Shown: one piece after another, positions 33,307 through 41,112 of the stretch
Layout: every line of letters begins with the position of its first letter
How positions within the stretch are numbered: position 1 is the first letter of the stretch
Source of the DNA: Isosphaera sp.
GTDB taxonomy: Bacteria; Planctomycetota; Phycisphaerae; Phycisphaerales; UBA1924
Assembly: GCA_013822085.1 (NCBI GenBank)
Contig: PNJV01000017.1
Coordinates: 1 to 41,524 of the forward strand
Reading direction: 5' to 3'
Length of the DNA stretch: 41,524 bases
Notes under the pieces: generated by a model
The model's input: only the letters and a program-made list of their open reading frames with translations
Databases searched by the model: none
What the model was told of the DNA's origin: nothing
Position numbers and translations under genes: made by a program

Positions 33307-33515
33307 GTTTGGTCAGCCCTGAACGACAGCCAAGATTGCCAAATAGAAGTACAACAGAGCGTTCGAAACGTTCGGAGGTTCGCTGCTGTGCGCCCTGAGT
33401 AGACCGGTCCATGGGCGCACCACAGTTGCCGGCCACCGAGTTGGGGGCGCGGGGCCGGAGCGGTCGGCGCGGCGTGCGTCGGTGGGGCACCGCAAGCCCG
33501 TCGGGCGTGCGTAGC

Positions 33516-35366
33516 TCAGGCGGTGGCCGAGCGGAGCTGCGATTCGAGGTGGGTCAGGGACGCAGCGAATTCGAGATCGGTCTTGGTGCGATCGGTGATG
33601 GTGTTGATGGCGTGCAGGACGGTGGTGTGGTCGCGGCCGCCGAAGTAGCCGCCGATCTCTTCGAGCGAGAATCGGGTGAGCTTGCGGGCCAGGTACATGC
33701 AGACCTGTCGCGGGTGGGCGATGGAGCGCTGGCGTCGGCGGCCCTGGAGGTCCGTGGCCTTGATGTCGTAGAAGGCGGTGACGACCTCGATGATCATCTG
33801 GACGGGGACGCGCGGCTCGGAGCGGGACTCGGGGTCTCCCAGGGCTGCGCGGGCCAGCTCGAGCGAGATCGGGGCGCTCTCGCTCAGTGCGTAGGCCTGG
33901 AGGCGTTGGACGGCGCCCTCGAGCTCGCGGATGTTGCTGTCGAAGCGCTGCGCGACGAAGCTGGCGACCTCGGGCGGGAGCTCGAAGCCGCGCAGGCGTG
34001 CCTTCTTTTTGAGGATCTCCTCGCGCGTCTCGAAGCTGGGGGGCGTCACCTCGGAGACGAGGCCGGACTTGAAGCGCGACACGACGCGGTCCTCCAGGTC
34101 GGGGATGTGCTCGGGGGGGGCGTCGGAGGAGAGCACGACCTGCTTCTGGCTCTGCCAGAGGGTGTTGAAGGTGTGGAAGAACTCCTCCTGGATGCGCTCG
34201 CGCTGGGCCAGGAAGTGGATGTCGTCGACGACCAGCACGTCGACGTGGCGGAACTTGTAGCGGAAGCGGGTCATCTCGCCGGCGGCCACGGCGTCGAAGA
34301 ACTGCGTCGCAAAGCCCTCGCAGGAGGTGTAGTAGATCGTGGTGTTGGGGCGGGTGGCGCGGATGTGCAGGCACATGGCCTGGAGGAGGTGGGTCTTGCC
34401 CAGGCCGACCTTGCCGTGGACGAAGTAGGGGTTGTACGCCCTGCCGGGGTTGGCTGCCACGGCCAGTGCGCCGGCGTGGGCCAGGCGGTTGTTGGGCCCG
34501 ACGACGAAGTTCTCGAAGTCGTAGTCGGGGTTGATGACCAGGCCGTCGACGTAGAGGTCCGAGAGGGTGTGGTGGGGCGGCGAGCCCGGGCGGGGCGAGC
34601 CGTTGAAGGGCGAGTGGGCCAGGGGCTCGCGGATGACGATGGTGGGCAGGCGCGGCGTCGGGTGCGTGGCGGGCGGGTTCCCGCGGCGCCCGGCGTCGCC
34701 TTCGGCCCCACCCACTGCCCCACTCCCAGCGCCCCCAGCGCCCCCACTGACCCCACCTGCGCCGCCCGCGTGGGGGGTGTGGGAGTGCTGCACACGCGTG
34801 CGCTCCGAGCCGCTTGGCTGCGCTGGGCTGCTTGGGTGCATCGGATCAAGGGGCGAGCGGGCTGGCGGCGCGTGGGAGTCGGGCGCGCCCGGCGAGCCGG
34901 CGTGGTTCGGGTCGGGCTTGAACTCAGCGATGACCGCGTGCCCGTTGGCGTGCTCGGCGGGGAGTGCCATGGGGGGCGCAGCGGTGGCTGAGGGGTCCAG
35001 GGGGGGAGGGGTGCCGGGCGCGTCGGCGAGCTTCAGCGGCGGCTGCGCAGCGGCCCTGGGCGTTGCGGCCTGGCCCGGGATGTCCTCGGTGGGGCCGAGA
35101 AAACGGACCGAGAGCAGCCGGCCGGAGACGGACTGGAGCGCCTCGTTGAAGGGGGCCAGGCAGGCACGCTGGAGGTAGTCCTGGTGGACGGACGAGTGCG
35201 CGCGGACGTAGAGAACGCCCGAGACCACACGTAGGGGCTGGAGGTGGTCGAACCACAGCCGGCAGATCTCGGGGTTGGACGACCGCATCAAGCGGAGCAG
35301 CTCGGACCAGGTCTTGTGGTCGTCTTCGGAGGCCAGCAGGGCTGATCGAGTGCTGCGCACGTTCAC
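33516..35366 (-). CDS. dnaA: chromosomal replication initiator DnaA
   Basis: Domain I is recognisable (KTWSELLRLM, LWFDHLQPL, LYVRAHSSVHQDYL). Domain II is a very long Pro/Gly/Ala/Ser linker with a Gly-rich core (about 34680-34780). The AAA+ domain III has Walker A GKVGLGKTHLL, Walker B VLVVDDIHFL and arginine-finger SRFKSGL. Domain IV has the signature GGRDHTTVLHAI. At 616 residues it is much longer than E. coli DnaA (467), from domain II. The GTG at 35366 is chosen because AGGGGAG lies six bases before it; a TTG at 35468 is in frame but has no ribosome site. DnaA boxes flank the gene on both sides, as for an autoregulated initiator near oriC. Confidence 0.95.
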   Translation of the reverse strand: MNVRSTRSALLASEDDHKTWSELLRLMRSSNPEICRLWFDHLQPLRVVSGVLYVRAHSSVHQDYLQRACLAPFNEALQSVSGRLLSVRFLGPTEDIPGQAATPRAAAQPPLKLADAPGTPPPLDPSATAAPPMALPAEHANGHAVIAEFKPDPNHAGSPGAPDSHAPPARSPLDPMHPSSPAQPSGSERTRVQHSHTPHAGGAGGVSGGAGGAGSGAVGGAEGDAGRRGNPPATHPTPRLPTIVIREPLAHSPFNGSPRPGSPPHHTLSDLYVDGLVINPDYDFENFVVGPNNRLAHAGALAVAANPGRAYNPYFVHGKVGLGKTHLLQAMCLHIRATRPNTTIYYTSCEGFATQFFDAVAAGEMTRFRYKFRHVDVLVVDDIHFLAQRERIQEEFFHTFNTLWQSQKQVVLSSDAPPEHIPDLEDRVVSRFKSGLVSEVTPPSFETREEILKKKARLRGFELPPEVASFVAQRFDSNIRELEGAVQRLQAYALSESAPISLELARAALGDPESRSEPRVPVQMIIEVVTAFYDIKATDLQGRRRQRSIAHPRQVCMYLARKLTRFSLEEIGGYFGGRDHTTVLHAINTITDRTKTDLEFAASLTHLESQLRSATA

Positions 35367-35496
35367 CGGCGTCTCCCCTGCCAAGCGAGCTTGAGCGTGT
35401 ACGGAACCAGCTGATAACGCGGCGTGTCGCTCGACGGGCACGGTAGCGAGCGGCGCCGGGTCTTTCAAACGCCGGCGGGGGTTTGGGACACGCGTG

Positions 35497-35505
35497 TGTG
35501 GATAG
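35497..35505 (-). promoter_or_regulatory. DnaA box, one mismatch
   Basis: The minus strand reads CTATCCACA, one base from the TTATCCACA consensus, 131 bases before the dnaA start. Confidence 0.55.
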
Positions 35506-35647
35506 ACTGTGGAGGGCTCTCAAGATGTGGTGCGTCGTGGCGGCGTGTGATCAATGGGTAGTGACCGGGAAAAAACGCGGCGCAGCGCGGGCTGCGCGCA
35601 GCGTGCCTCAGCGTGCGCCTGAGCGACTGAACTGCCTGTGAGCGGTG

Positions 35648-35656
35648 TGTGGATAA
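35648..35656 (-). promoter_or_regulatory. DnaA box, perfect consensus
   Basis: The minus strand reads TTATCCACA exactly, 282 bases before the dnaA start. Confidence 0.75.
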
Positions 35657-35808
35657 CACGCCCGTGGGTGTCGGCGCACGGTGGATCGCGCTGCGGGCGC
35701 TGCGGGGCTGGGGGCGCTGGGCCACGGCGAGCGCCGCGGGGGCGATCGACGCCGCAGCGTGGCCGCTGGGAGACGCTGCTGGCTGCGCGTGCGTCCGCGT
35801 GCTCGTGA

Positions 35809-36735
35809 TCAGCGGCGCAGCTGGGTGGGGTGCTCGCCGGCGTCCATCTGCTGGCGTTCGTAGCGTTCTTTGTTGAACTTGGAGTCCATCAGGAAGAAGA
35901 CGCGCTCGGCCTTGGCCCGGCCCAGGGCCAGGGTGATCTGCTTGCGTGCTTCCAGGAGGTGGATGCGGCGGGAGACGTGGCCGAGCACGACGCTCTGGGC
36001 CTCCCAGAAGCGCATGCACTCGGCGATGTCCTTGACGTGCAGGTGCATGCCGGCCTTGGCGCGGTCGCGGGTGTCGGGCTCGAAGAAGGTGCACTCGGTG
36101 ATGAGCAGCGGGGCCTTGCGGACGTCCTCGCGGACCAGGGCCGGGCCCGGGGCGGTGTCCATCACGTAGGCCATGACGGGGATCTCGAGGGTGCGCGTGA
36201 TCTCGTCGCCGCGGTCGCGCATCTCCACGAGCTTCTCCTGGGGCAGGCCGACCAGCTCGGGCTTGAGCTTGCTGCGGCGTTCGTAGATGGAGAAGCCCAG
36301 GGTCGGGGCGGTGTGGTCCAGCTGGAAGGCGCGCAGGAAGATGTTGTTCTTGATCTCGACGGTCTGCTCGGGCTCGACGGCGATGAGCTCGTAGGGCGTG
36401 CGCTGGCGCTCGAGATCGTTGTAGCCTTCGAGCATGCGGCGGACGGCCGGCTCGATCTCCTTGGAGCAGATGAGCGTGCCGGGGGTCATGCCCTGGAAGT
36501 AGCGCTGCGAGCAGTAGTAGGCCAGGCCGCCGATGTGGTCCATGTGGCCGTGGGAGACGGCCACGTACTTGCAGGCGAGCATGGGCCGGGGGCAGACGCC
36601 CATGTCGAAGCAGATGTCCAGCTCGGGGACCTGCACGGCGGTGGCCTCGCCGGCGACGGAGGTCCCGATGACGCGGTAGGGGGGCAGGTAGAGGAAGCCG
36701 AGGCTGGCCTCGCGGGGTGGCGGCTTGGGGAGCAT
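35809..36735 (-). CDS. RNase Z-like metallo-beta-lactamase-fold hydrolase
   Basis: The 308-residue protein has the metal motif SHGHMDHIGG (HxHxDH) after a beta strand, FQLDHTAPTLGFSIYE with a further His, a late Asp (MDTAPG), and VLGHVSRRIHLLEA with the last His. This order fits the RNase Z/ElaC branch of the MBL fold, which matures tRNA 3' ends, though the substrate cannot be read from sequence. Length is normal for the family. ATG at 36735 has GGAGG upstream at good spacing. It lies upstream of dnaA on the same strand but is separated from it by the box-containing leader. Confidence 0.85.
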   Translation of the reverse strand: MLPKPPPREASLGFLYLPPYRVIGTSVAGEATAVQVPELDICFDMGVCPRPMLACKYVAVSHGHMDHIGGLAYYCSQRYFQGMTPGTLICSKEIEPAVRRMLEGYNDLERQRTPYELIAVEPEQTVEIKNNIFLRAFQLDHTAPTLGFSIYERRSKLKPELVGLPQEKLVEMRDRGDEITRTLEIPVMAYVMDTAPGPALVREDVRKAPLLITECTFFEPDTRDRAKAGMHLHVKDIAECMRFWEAQSVVLGHVSRRIHLLEARKQITLALGRAKAERVFFLMDSKFNKERYERQQMDAGEHPTQLRR

Positions 36736-37105
36736 GGTCGGGAACCTCCGGAACGGGCCTGTCGGCCGGCGCCGCGGCGTGCGAGCGGGAATTCGGGAGT
36801 ATACAGGCTCGGGCTGCTGGGGGAAGCGGGGGACGCTCTGGCGGGGTGGTGGCGGGGTGCCCCGCCGTGCGGTGGCGTTCGGTGCCGCTGGCGGGGGTTG
36901 GGGGTTGGGGGTGGGGCCTTGACGGGATCTGAACCGTTTCTAAACGGAACCGAAACATATCTGTGTATCTTGACAAAGACTTGACGGGATCGGTGTGGCC
37001 AGTTGTGGAGGGAGTGTGCATAGATGTACGAATGGCTCAAGTGGGTGGAGCGCCGGGGCGTGCCGGCGTGCTCGGCGAGGGCGGCTTGGGCAGGAGGCCG
37101 TGGCC
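36736..37105. other. divergent intergenic region with repeated element
   Basis: The region includes CTTGACGGGATC twice (36918-36929 and 36980-36991), a CCGTTT-CT-AAACGG hairpin between them (36933-36946), and a TTGACA hexamer at 36970-36975. The stretch 36925-36985 is much less GC-rich than its surroundings and probably carries divergent promoters for the hydrolase and the phosphoesterase. I see no gene in it. Confidence 0.55.
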
Positions 37106-37984
37106 GTGCGCAGCGACGTACTTCCGCACTACTCGGTGGTGGTGATGTCGGACGTGCACCTGGGCTCGCCGGCGTCGCGGGCCGAGGACGCGTGCGAGTT
37201 TTTGGCCGGGCTCACGTGCGAGCACCTGGTGCTCAACGGGGACATCATCGACGGGTGGCAGCTGCGGCGCGGGGCGATGTGGACCGACCGGGCCACGCGG
37301 TACGCGCGCCTGGTGCTCTCGATGCTCGAGCGCGGCACGCGGGTGACGTACCTGCGCGGCAACCACGACGAGTTCCTCTCGCGGGCCCTGCCGCTGTCGG
37401 TGGCCGGGCTGGAGGTCGTCGAGGAGCTGATCCTGCACACGCCGGCCGGGCCGTACGTGGTGGTGCACGGGGACGCGTTCGACGCGCTGATCCGCCGCGG
37501 GGGCGTGCTCGAGTGGGTGGCCGACCAGGGCTACGGCAAGCTGCTGTGGCTCAACCGGCAGATGAACCGGGTGCGGCGCTGGTCCGGGCGCGACGACTTC
37601 TCGCTGGCGGCGGCGGTCAAGTCGCGCGTCGGCAGCGCCGTGGCCTATGTGGAGCGGTTCGAGAAGAGCGTGTGCGACATGGCGCGCCTGCGCGGGTGCG
37701 TGGGGGCCATCACGGGGCACATCCACGTCGCCGGGGACAAGGTCATCGACGGCGTGCACTACCTCAACAGCGGGGACTGGGTCGAGAGCTGCACGGCGCT
37801 CTTGCAGGGCCCCGGGGGCGGGCCGTTCGAGCTTGTGCGGTACCAGCCGGTGCGGTTCCGCGCTGGGGCGACTGCCGGCGATGCGGAGCCGCGCTGGCGG
37901 GCGACCGGCCAGCTGCGTGAGCGGCAGCGCGCGGTTGTGCCCGGGGAGTTCGAGCCGGCGGGGGTTGAGGCGGTCTCGGTCTGA
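37106..37984 (+). CDS. LpxH-like UDP-2,3-diacylglucosamine phosphoesterase family protein
   Basis: The 292-residue protein is a calcineurin-like metallophosphoesterase with all metal motifs: SDVHLGS (Asp, His), NGDIIDGWQLRR (Asp), RGNHDEFL (Asn, His), VVHGDAFD (His) and TGHIHVAG (His pair). The GDIIDGWQLRR form is typical of the group annotated as UDP-2,3-diacylglucosamine diphosphatase, acting in lipid A assembly, but substrate assignment in this branch is uncertain. The GTG at 37106 is chosen because AGGAGG lies eight bases upstream. It stands alone between minus-strand genes. The C-terminal 40 residues are variable. Confidence 0.85.
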   Translation: MRSDVLPHYSVVVMSDVHLGSPASRAEDACEFLAGLTCEHLVLNGDIIDGWQLRRGAMWTDRATRYARLVLSMLERGTRVTYLRGNHDEFLSRALPLSVAGLEVVEELILHTPAGPYVVVHGDAFDALIRRGGVLEWVADQGYGKLLWLNRQMNRVRRWSGRDDFSLAAAVKSRVGSAVAYVERFEKSVCDMARLRGCVGAITGHIHVAGDKVIDGVHYLNSGDWVESCTALLQGPGGGPFELVRYQPVRFRAGATAGDAEPRWRATGQLRERQRAVVPGEFEPAGVEAVSV

Positions 37985-38017
37985 GGACGCCGGCGCGGCG
38001 CTTAGGCGGGGGGGCGC

Positions 38018-38341
38018 TCAGGCGGCGCGGTTGCGCGGCGGCCGGGGCGACGTGGGCGGCGGGGCCGGGTCGTCGTCGCGGGGCGCTGGGAAGGGGAACG
38101 AGTCGGCCTGCTGGCGCAGCGAGTCGAGCGTGCGCTGCATGCGGTCCAGGGTGTGCTCGATGCGCTGGTGGAGCGCGTCGGGCGATGCGGTGGCGGTGGA
38201 GGCAGCGGCGTGGCGGGCCGTGCGCAGGGCCTGGGCTGGGAAGATCAGCCGGCGCGGCGACTGGTCGCGCAAGGGGTGCGTGCCTGGGTCGCCGTCGGGC
38301 ATCTTGCCGCGGGGTGAGCCGTGGAAGCGCAGCGTGGTCAT
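38018..38341 (-). CDS. small hypothetical protein
   Basis: The 107-residue protein begins MTTLRFHGSPRGKMPDGDPG and has one predicted helical stretch (HQRIEHTLDRMQRTLDSLRQQAD), ending in a Pro/Arg-rich tail. No family is recognised. ATG at 38341 has CGGAG about nine bases upstream. The heptad-like helix argues for a real protein, but the gene is short and the rest is low-complexity. It is convergent with the phosphoesterase gene. Confidence 0.5.
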   Translation of the reverse strand: MTTLRFHGSPRGKMPDGDPGTHPLRDQSPRRLIFPAQALRTARHAAASTATASPDALHQRIEHTLDRMQRTLDSLRQQADSFPFPAPRDDDPAPPPTSPRPPRNRAA

Positions 38342-38561
38342 GGTCGTGGCTCCGAGCGCCTGGGCCGGCGTGACTGGGGCTATCGGCAGGCGGGGCGGAG
38401 CGCTGAACCCGGGTTGTGTGAGCGGGGCCTGCCGGCTGCGAGAGGGTGGGGCTTGGGGGGGAGAGGGTCGTGCCGGCGGCGTGGGCGGGTCAATAAACCG
38501 GCCGCGCGGGCGCCACGGTCGCCCTAGACCGTCCAACGGGCATGGGCACACTATCGGGTGA

Positions 38562-40559
38562 TCACGGGAGCGGGATGAGGGCCGGGGCCTGGCCCGGGGC
38601 CGGGTCGGCTTGGGCTGGCGGGGCCTGGCCGGGCTCTGGCGCGGGGGCGGCGGGGAGGTCGGGCGCAGCGGGGGCGGAGCGGAGGTCCCGCTCGCCGGTG
38701 GGCACGGGGTCGGGCTGGCCGGGGACCGCCGCCGGGGCGACGCTCTGGATGACAAACGGCGGCAGGCCGGGGAACTGCTGGAGCTGGCCGTCGTCGGTCA
38801 CGCGGAGCTGGCCGGTGGTGACCAGGAAGCTGAGGATCGCGTTGCGCAGGTCGGCGATGGCCGCGTCGCGCGCGTTCTCGGAGTTCTGCAGTGCCAGGGC
38901 GGTGTCGACGATCTGCTGGGCGTCGACCTCGTCGGACTTGAGCTGCTGCTCCAGGGCACGGCGGCGGTTGATCTCGACGGCGCGCTCGGCCAGGTTGAGC
39001 TGGAAGCGGGAGAGTTCGACGTTGCGGATCGCCGCCCGGGAGTCGACGATGATGGCGTCGCGCAGGAGGGTGAAGGAGCGCTCTGACTGGGCCGCGGCGA
39101 TGCTGGCCGAGCGGAGGGCCAGGCGTTCGACGACGCGGTCGAGCGGCAGGCCCAGCGTGATGCTGCCGGTGAAGGCGCCCGAGTCGGGCCTGCGCAGGAA
39201 GAAGTCGCCCAGGTTCTGCTGCTCGGTGGCCACGTCGGCGGTGCCGGCCACGTCCAGGTCGGGCAGGAGTTGGTTGCGGGCGTTGCGCACGCCGCGGCGC
39301 GCGTCGTCGACGGCGTCGCGCGCCGTCTGGAGGTCGAGCCGGTAGCGCAGGGCCGCCTCCATGGCCTGGTCTGGCGAGACGTCGGGCTCGGCAAAGTCCA
39401 GGGCGGTCTCGACGATGCGCACGGGCGTCGAGAGCGGGATGCCCAGGCGGACCTTGAAGTTGTCCAGCGCCAGCACGTACGTCTCGCGGGCGGCGGCCAG
39501 CGAGGACTGGGCGTTGAGCACGTCCGAGAGGGCGATGTTGCGCTGGAACTCGGCGGAGCGGTCGGCCTGGACCAGGGCGCTCTGGCGCCGCTCCTCGTTC
39601 TGGAGGCTCTGGAGGGCGCCCTGCTGGTTGCGGATGACCTTCTGCTGCTGCACCAGGGCGAAGTAGTCGCTGGCGATGTCGATCAGGAACGAGCGGCGGA
39701 ACTCCTCGTACTGGCGGGCCTCGTAGACCAGGTTGCGCTCGGCCTGGATGAGGTCCTCGCGGGCGATGTCGCCGAAGTTGCGCAGCAGCGGGACCGCCGC
39801 CGAGAGCTGGAAGGAGCTGGTGGCCACGTAGTCCTGGCCCACAAGGTCGCGGAGCTGGCGCGTGAACTCCCAGATGAAGCTCGCGGCGACCGAGCCGCCG
39901 AAGGGCAGGTTCTGGGTCACGCCGACGGTGTTGACGACGTTGAGGAAGCTGGCCGTCGGCGTGCCGGAGGTGTCGCCGCGGGAGAAGTTGGCGGCGATGG
40001 TGGCAAAGGGCCGCGGCTCGAAGTCCCGCCGGGCGATGAGCACGGCGATGCTGGCCAGGATGTACTCCTCTTCGGCCGAGAACAGCTCGCGGGCGCCCTG
40101 CTGGGCCTGCTTCCACACGCCGGGCAGGTCCAGCGACATGGCGTTCTCGGGCTCAGCGGTGTAGGTGGCCAGGCGCGCCGCCACGTCGCGCGCCGCGTCG
40201 GCGGCCTGGATCTTGATGTCCTCCACGGGCGGGTTTGAGGTCGGCGGCGCGATGGTCGTCAGCTGGCCGGTGGCGTTGGGGAAGTCGCTCGGGTAGGCCC
40301 CGCGGTCCGGCGTGGGGGTGGTGCGCAGGAGCGATTCGGACTGGACGGCGCGCAGGCGCGAGGTGCGCGCGTCCACGTCGGCCAGCGTGTCCATGCACCC
40401 AGCCAGGGCCGGCAGCACGAGCGCCAGGGCCAGCAGCTCGGTCACGCGATGGCCCAGCGGGCCTCGGGCTGGCCAACGGGAACGCCGCGGGGTGCCGCCA
40501 CAGCCCGGGGCCTTGGAGGTGCGAGCGCAGAGCGTGCCGAGGCGGGAAGATGGGATCAT
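38562..40559 (-). CDS. TolC-like outer-membrane efflux lipoprotein
   Basis: The 665-residue protein has an N-terminal lipobox (LALALVLPALAGC, Cys about 55) and the two long helical repeats of the outer membrane efflux family: AREDLIQAERNLVYEARQYEEF followed by SFLIDIASDYFALVQQQKVI, and QAMEAALRYRLDLQTARDAV later followed by NLAERAVEINRRRALEQQL. Beta-barrel-like strands (FATIAANFSR, SITLGLPLDR) lie between. Such trimeric channels serve tripartite pumps or type I secretion. No inner-membrane pump or adaptor is next to it. The C-terminal 90 residues are Pro/Ala-rich and probably disordered. The start ATG has a weak GGAG site; the N-terminal 40 residues are Arg-rich, so a slightly shorter protein is possible. 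Confidence 0.87.
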   Translation of the reverse strand: MIPSSRLGTLCARTSKAPGCGGTPRRSRWPARGPLGHRVTELLALALVLPALAGCMDTLADVDARTSRLRAVQSESLLRTTPTPDRGAYPSDFPNATGQLTTIAPPTSNPPVEDIKIQAADAARDVAARLATYTAEPENAMSLDLPGVWKQAQQGARELFSAEEEYILASIAVLIARRDFEPRPFATIAANFSRGDTSGTPTASFLNVVNTVGVTQNLPFGGSVAASFIWEFTRQLRDLVGQDYVATSSFQLSAAVPLLRNFGDIAREDLIQAERNLVYEARQYEEFRRSFLIDIASDYFALVQQQKVIRNQQGALQSLQNEERRQSALVQADRSAEFQRNIALSDVLNAQSSLAAARETYVLALDNFKVRLGIPLSTPVRIVETALDFAEPDVSPDQAMEAALRYRLDLQTARDAVDDARRGVRNARNQLLPDLDVAGTADVATEQQNLGDFFLRRPDSGAFTGSITLGLPLDRVVERLALRSASIAAAQSERSFTLLRDAIIVDSRAAIRNVELSRFQLNLAERAVEINRRRALEQQLKSDEVDAQQIVDTALALQNSENARDAAIADLRNAILSFLVTTGQLRVTDDGQLQQFPGLPPFVIQSVAPAAVPGQPDPVPTGERDLRSAPAAPDLPAAPAPEPGQAPPAQADPAPGQAPALIPLP

Positions 40560-41112
40560 GCCGGTGTCAGCTCCGTCAGGTGTATGGAAGGCTCACAAGA
40601 ACAAATCAGACGCACGCCCCTGACCGTGTGCTGATCGGGTGGTGAGCACAAATGCGCTGCGAGTGGGTCGAGTGTACCGAGAACGGGTCCGAATCGTTGC
40701 TCACCAAGTCAGTGATTCCTATCCTGTGACCCACGGGCGTGGTTTGTGGGTTGCGGCGGGAATCTATAGGAACGGAGCGCGGCCCTTGGGTTTTGTTCGG
40801 ACCTGCACGACCGAGTGAACGCGTCGGAGGCGACAGTGGCTCGATGAGCGAGGTCGGGGGGCTCGACCAGACTGAGCGGGTGATGCGGGGGTGCGGGGGT
40901 GCGGGGCGTGGTGGATGGGGGGCGGGGGGTGGGGGTGAGCGTCGGGTGGGAGTGTGTTGGGGTGAGGGAGTCTTCGGGGGACTCGGGGTGACGGAGCGGG
41001 AGGGTCGGCTGGGTCTGGTGTCGCTGCGTGCGACGCTGATCAGTCGTGACTGGAGGCACCCCGGCGGCGGTCGTGCCGGCCTGAGCACCACCCGAACCCG
41101 GTTCAAACACCC
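40560..41112. other. divergent intergenic region with a G-rich block
   Basis: The first half (40560-40840) is of ordinary base composition and should contain the promoters of the efflux gene and the GH35 gene. The second half has a G-rich block (40884-40990) built of GTGCGGGG- and GGGGTG-type words. I see no gene or clear promoter boxes. Confidence 0.5.

Larger units (their letters stand above)
32837..33515. other. non-coding region downstream of dnaA, possible replication origin part
   Basis: This 679-base region between mutM and the dnaA stop is noticeably less GC-rich than coding DNA, especially 33030-33130. It holds three DnaA-box-like sites (32928, 32939, 33298). A small GCCT-CCAG-AGGC hairpin flanked by T-rich stretches lies at 33121-33132. 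The short frames here have unusual composition and no ribosome site, so I call no gene. Confidence 0.65.
35367..35808. other. dnaA upstream region with DnaA boxes, possible oriC part
   Basis: This 442-base leader contains two minus-strand DnaA boxes (35497-35505 and 35648-35656) and a small A-rich run (GGGAAAAAACG, 35568-35578). It should include the dnaA promoter; I cannot fix -35 and -10 boxes. No gene is seen. Confidence 0.6.

Noticed and set aside
32930-33402. Short plus-strand frames (86 and 85 codons) between mutM and dnaA
   Set aside because: Low-GC non-coding composition, no ribosome site, and they run through DnaA boxes.
33313-34374. 353-codon minus-strand frame over dnaA
   Set aside because: Out of frame with dnaA and His/Pro/Arg-rich; dnaA has all family motifs.
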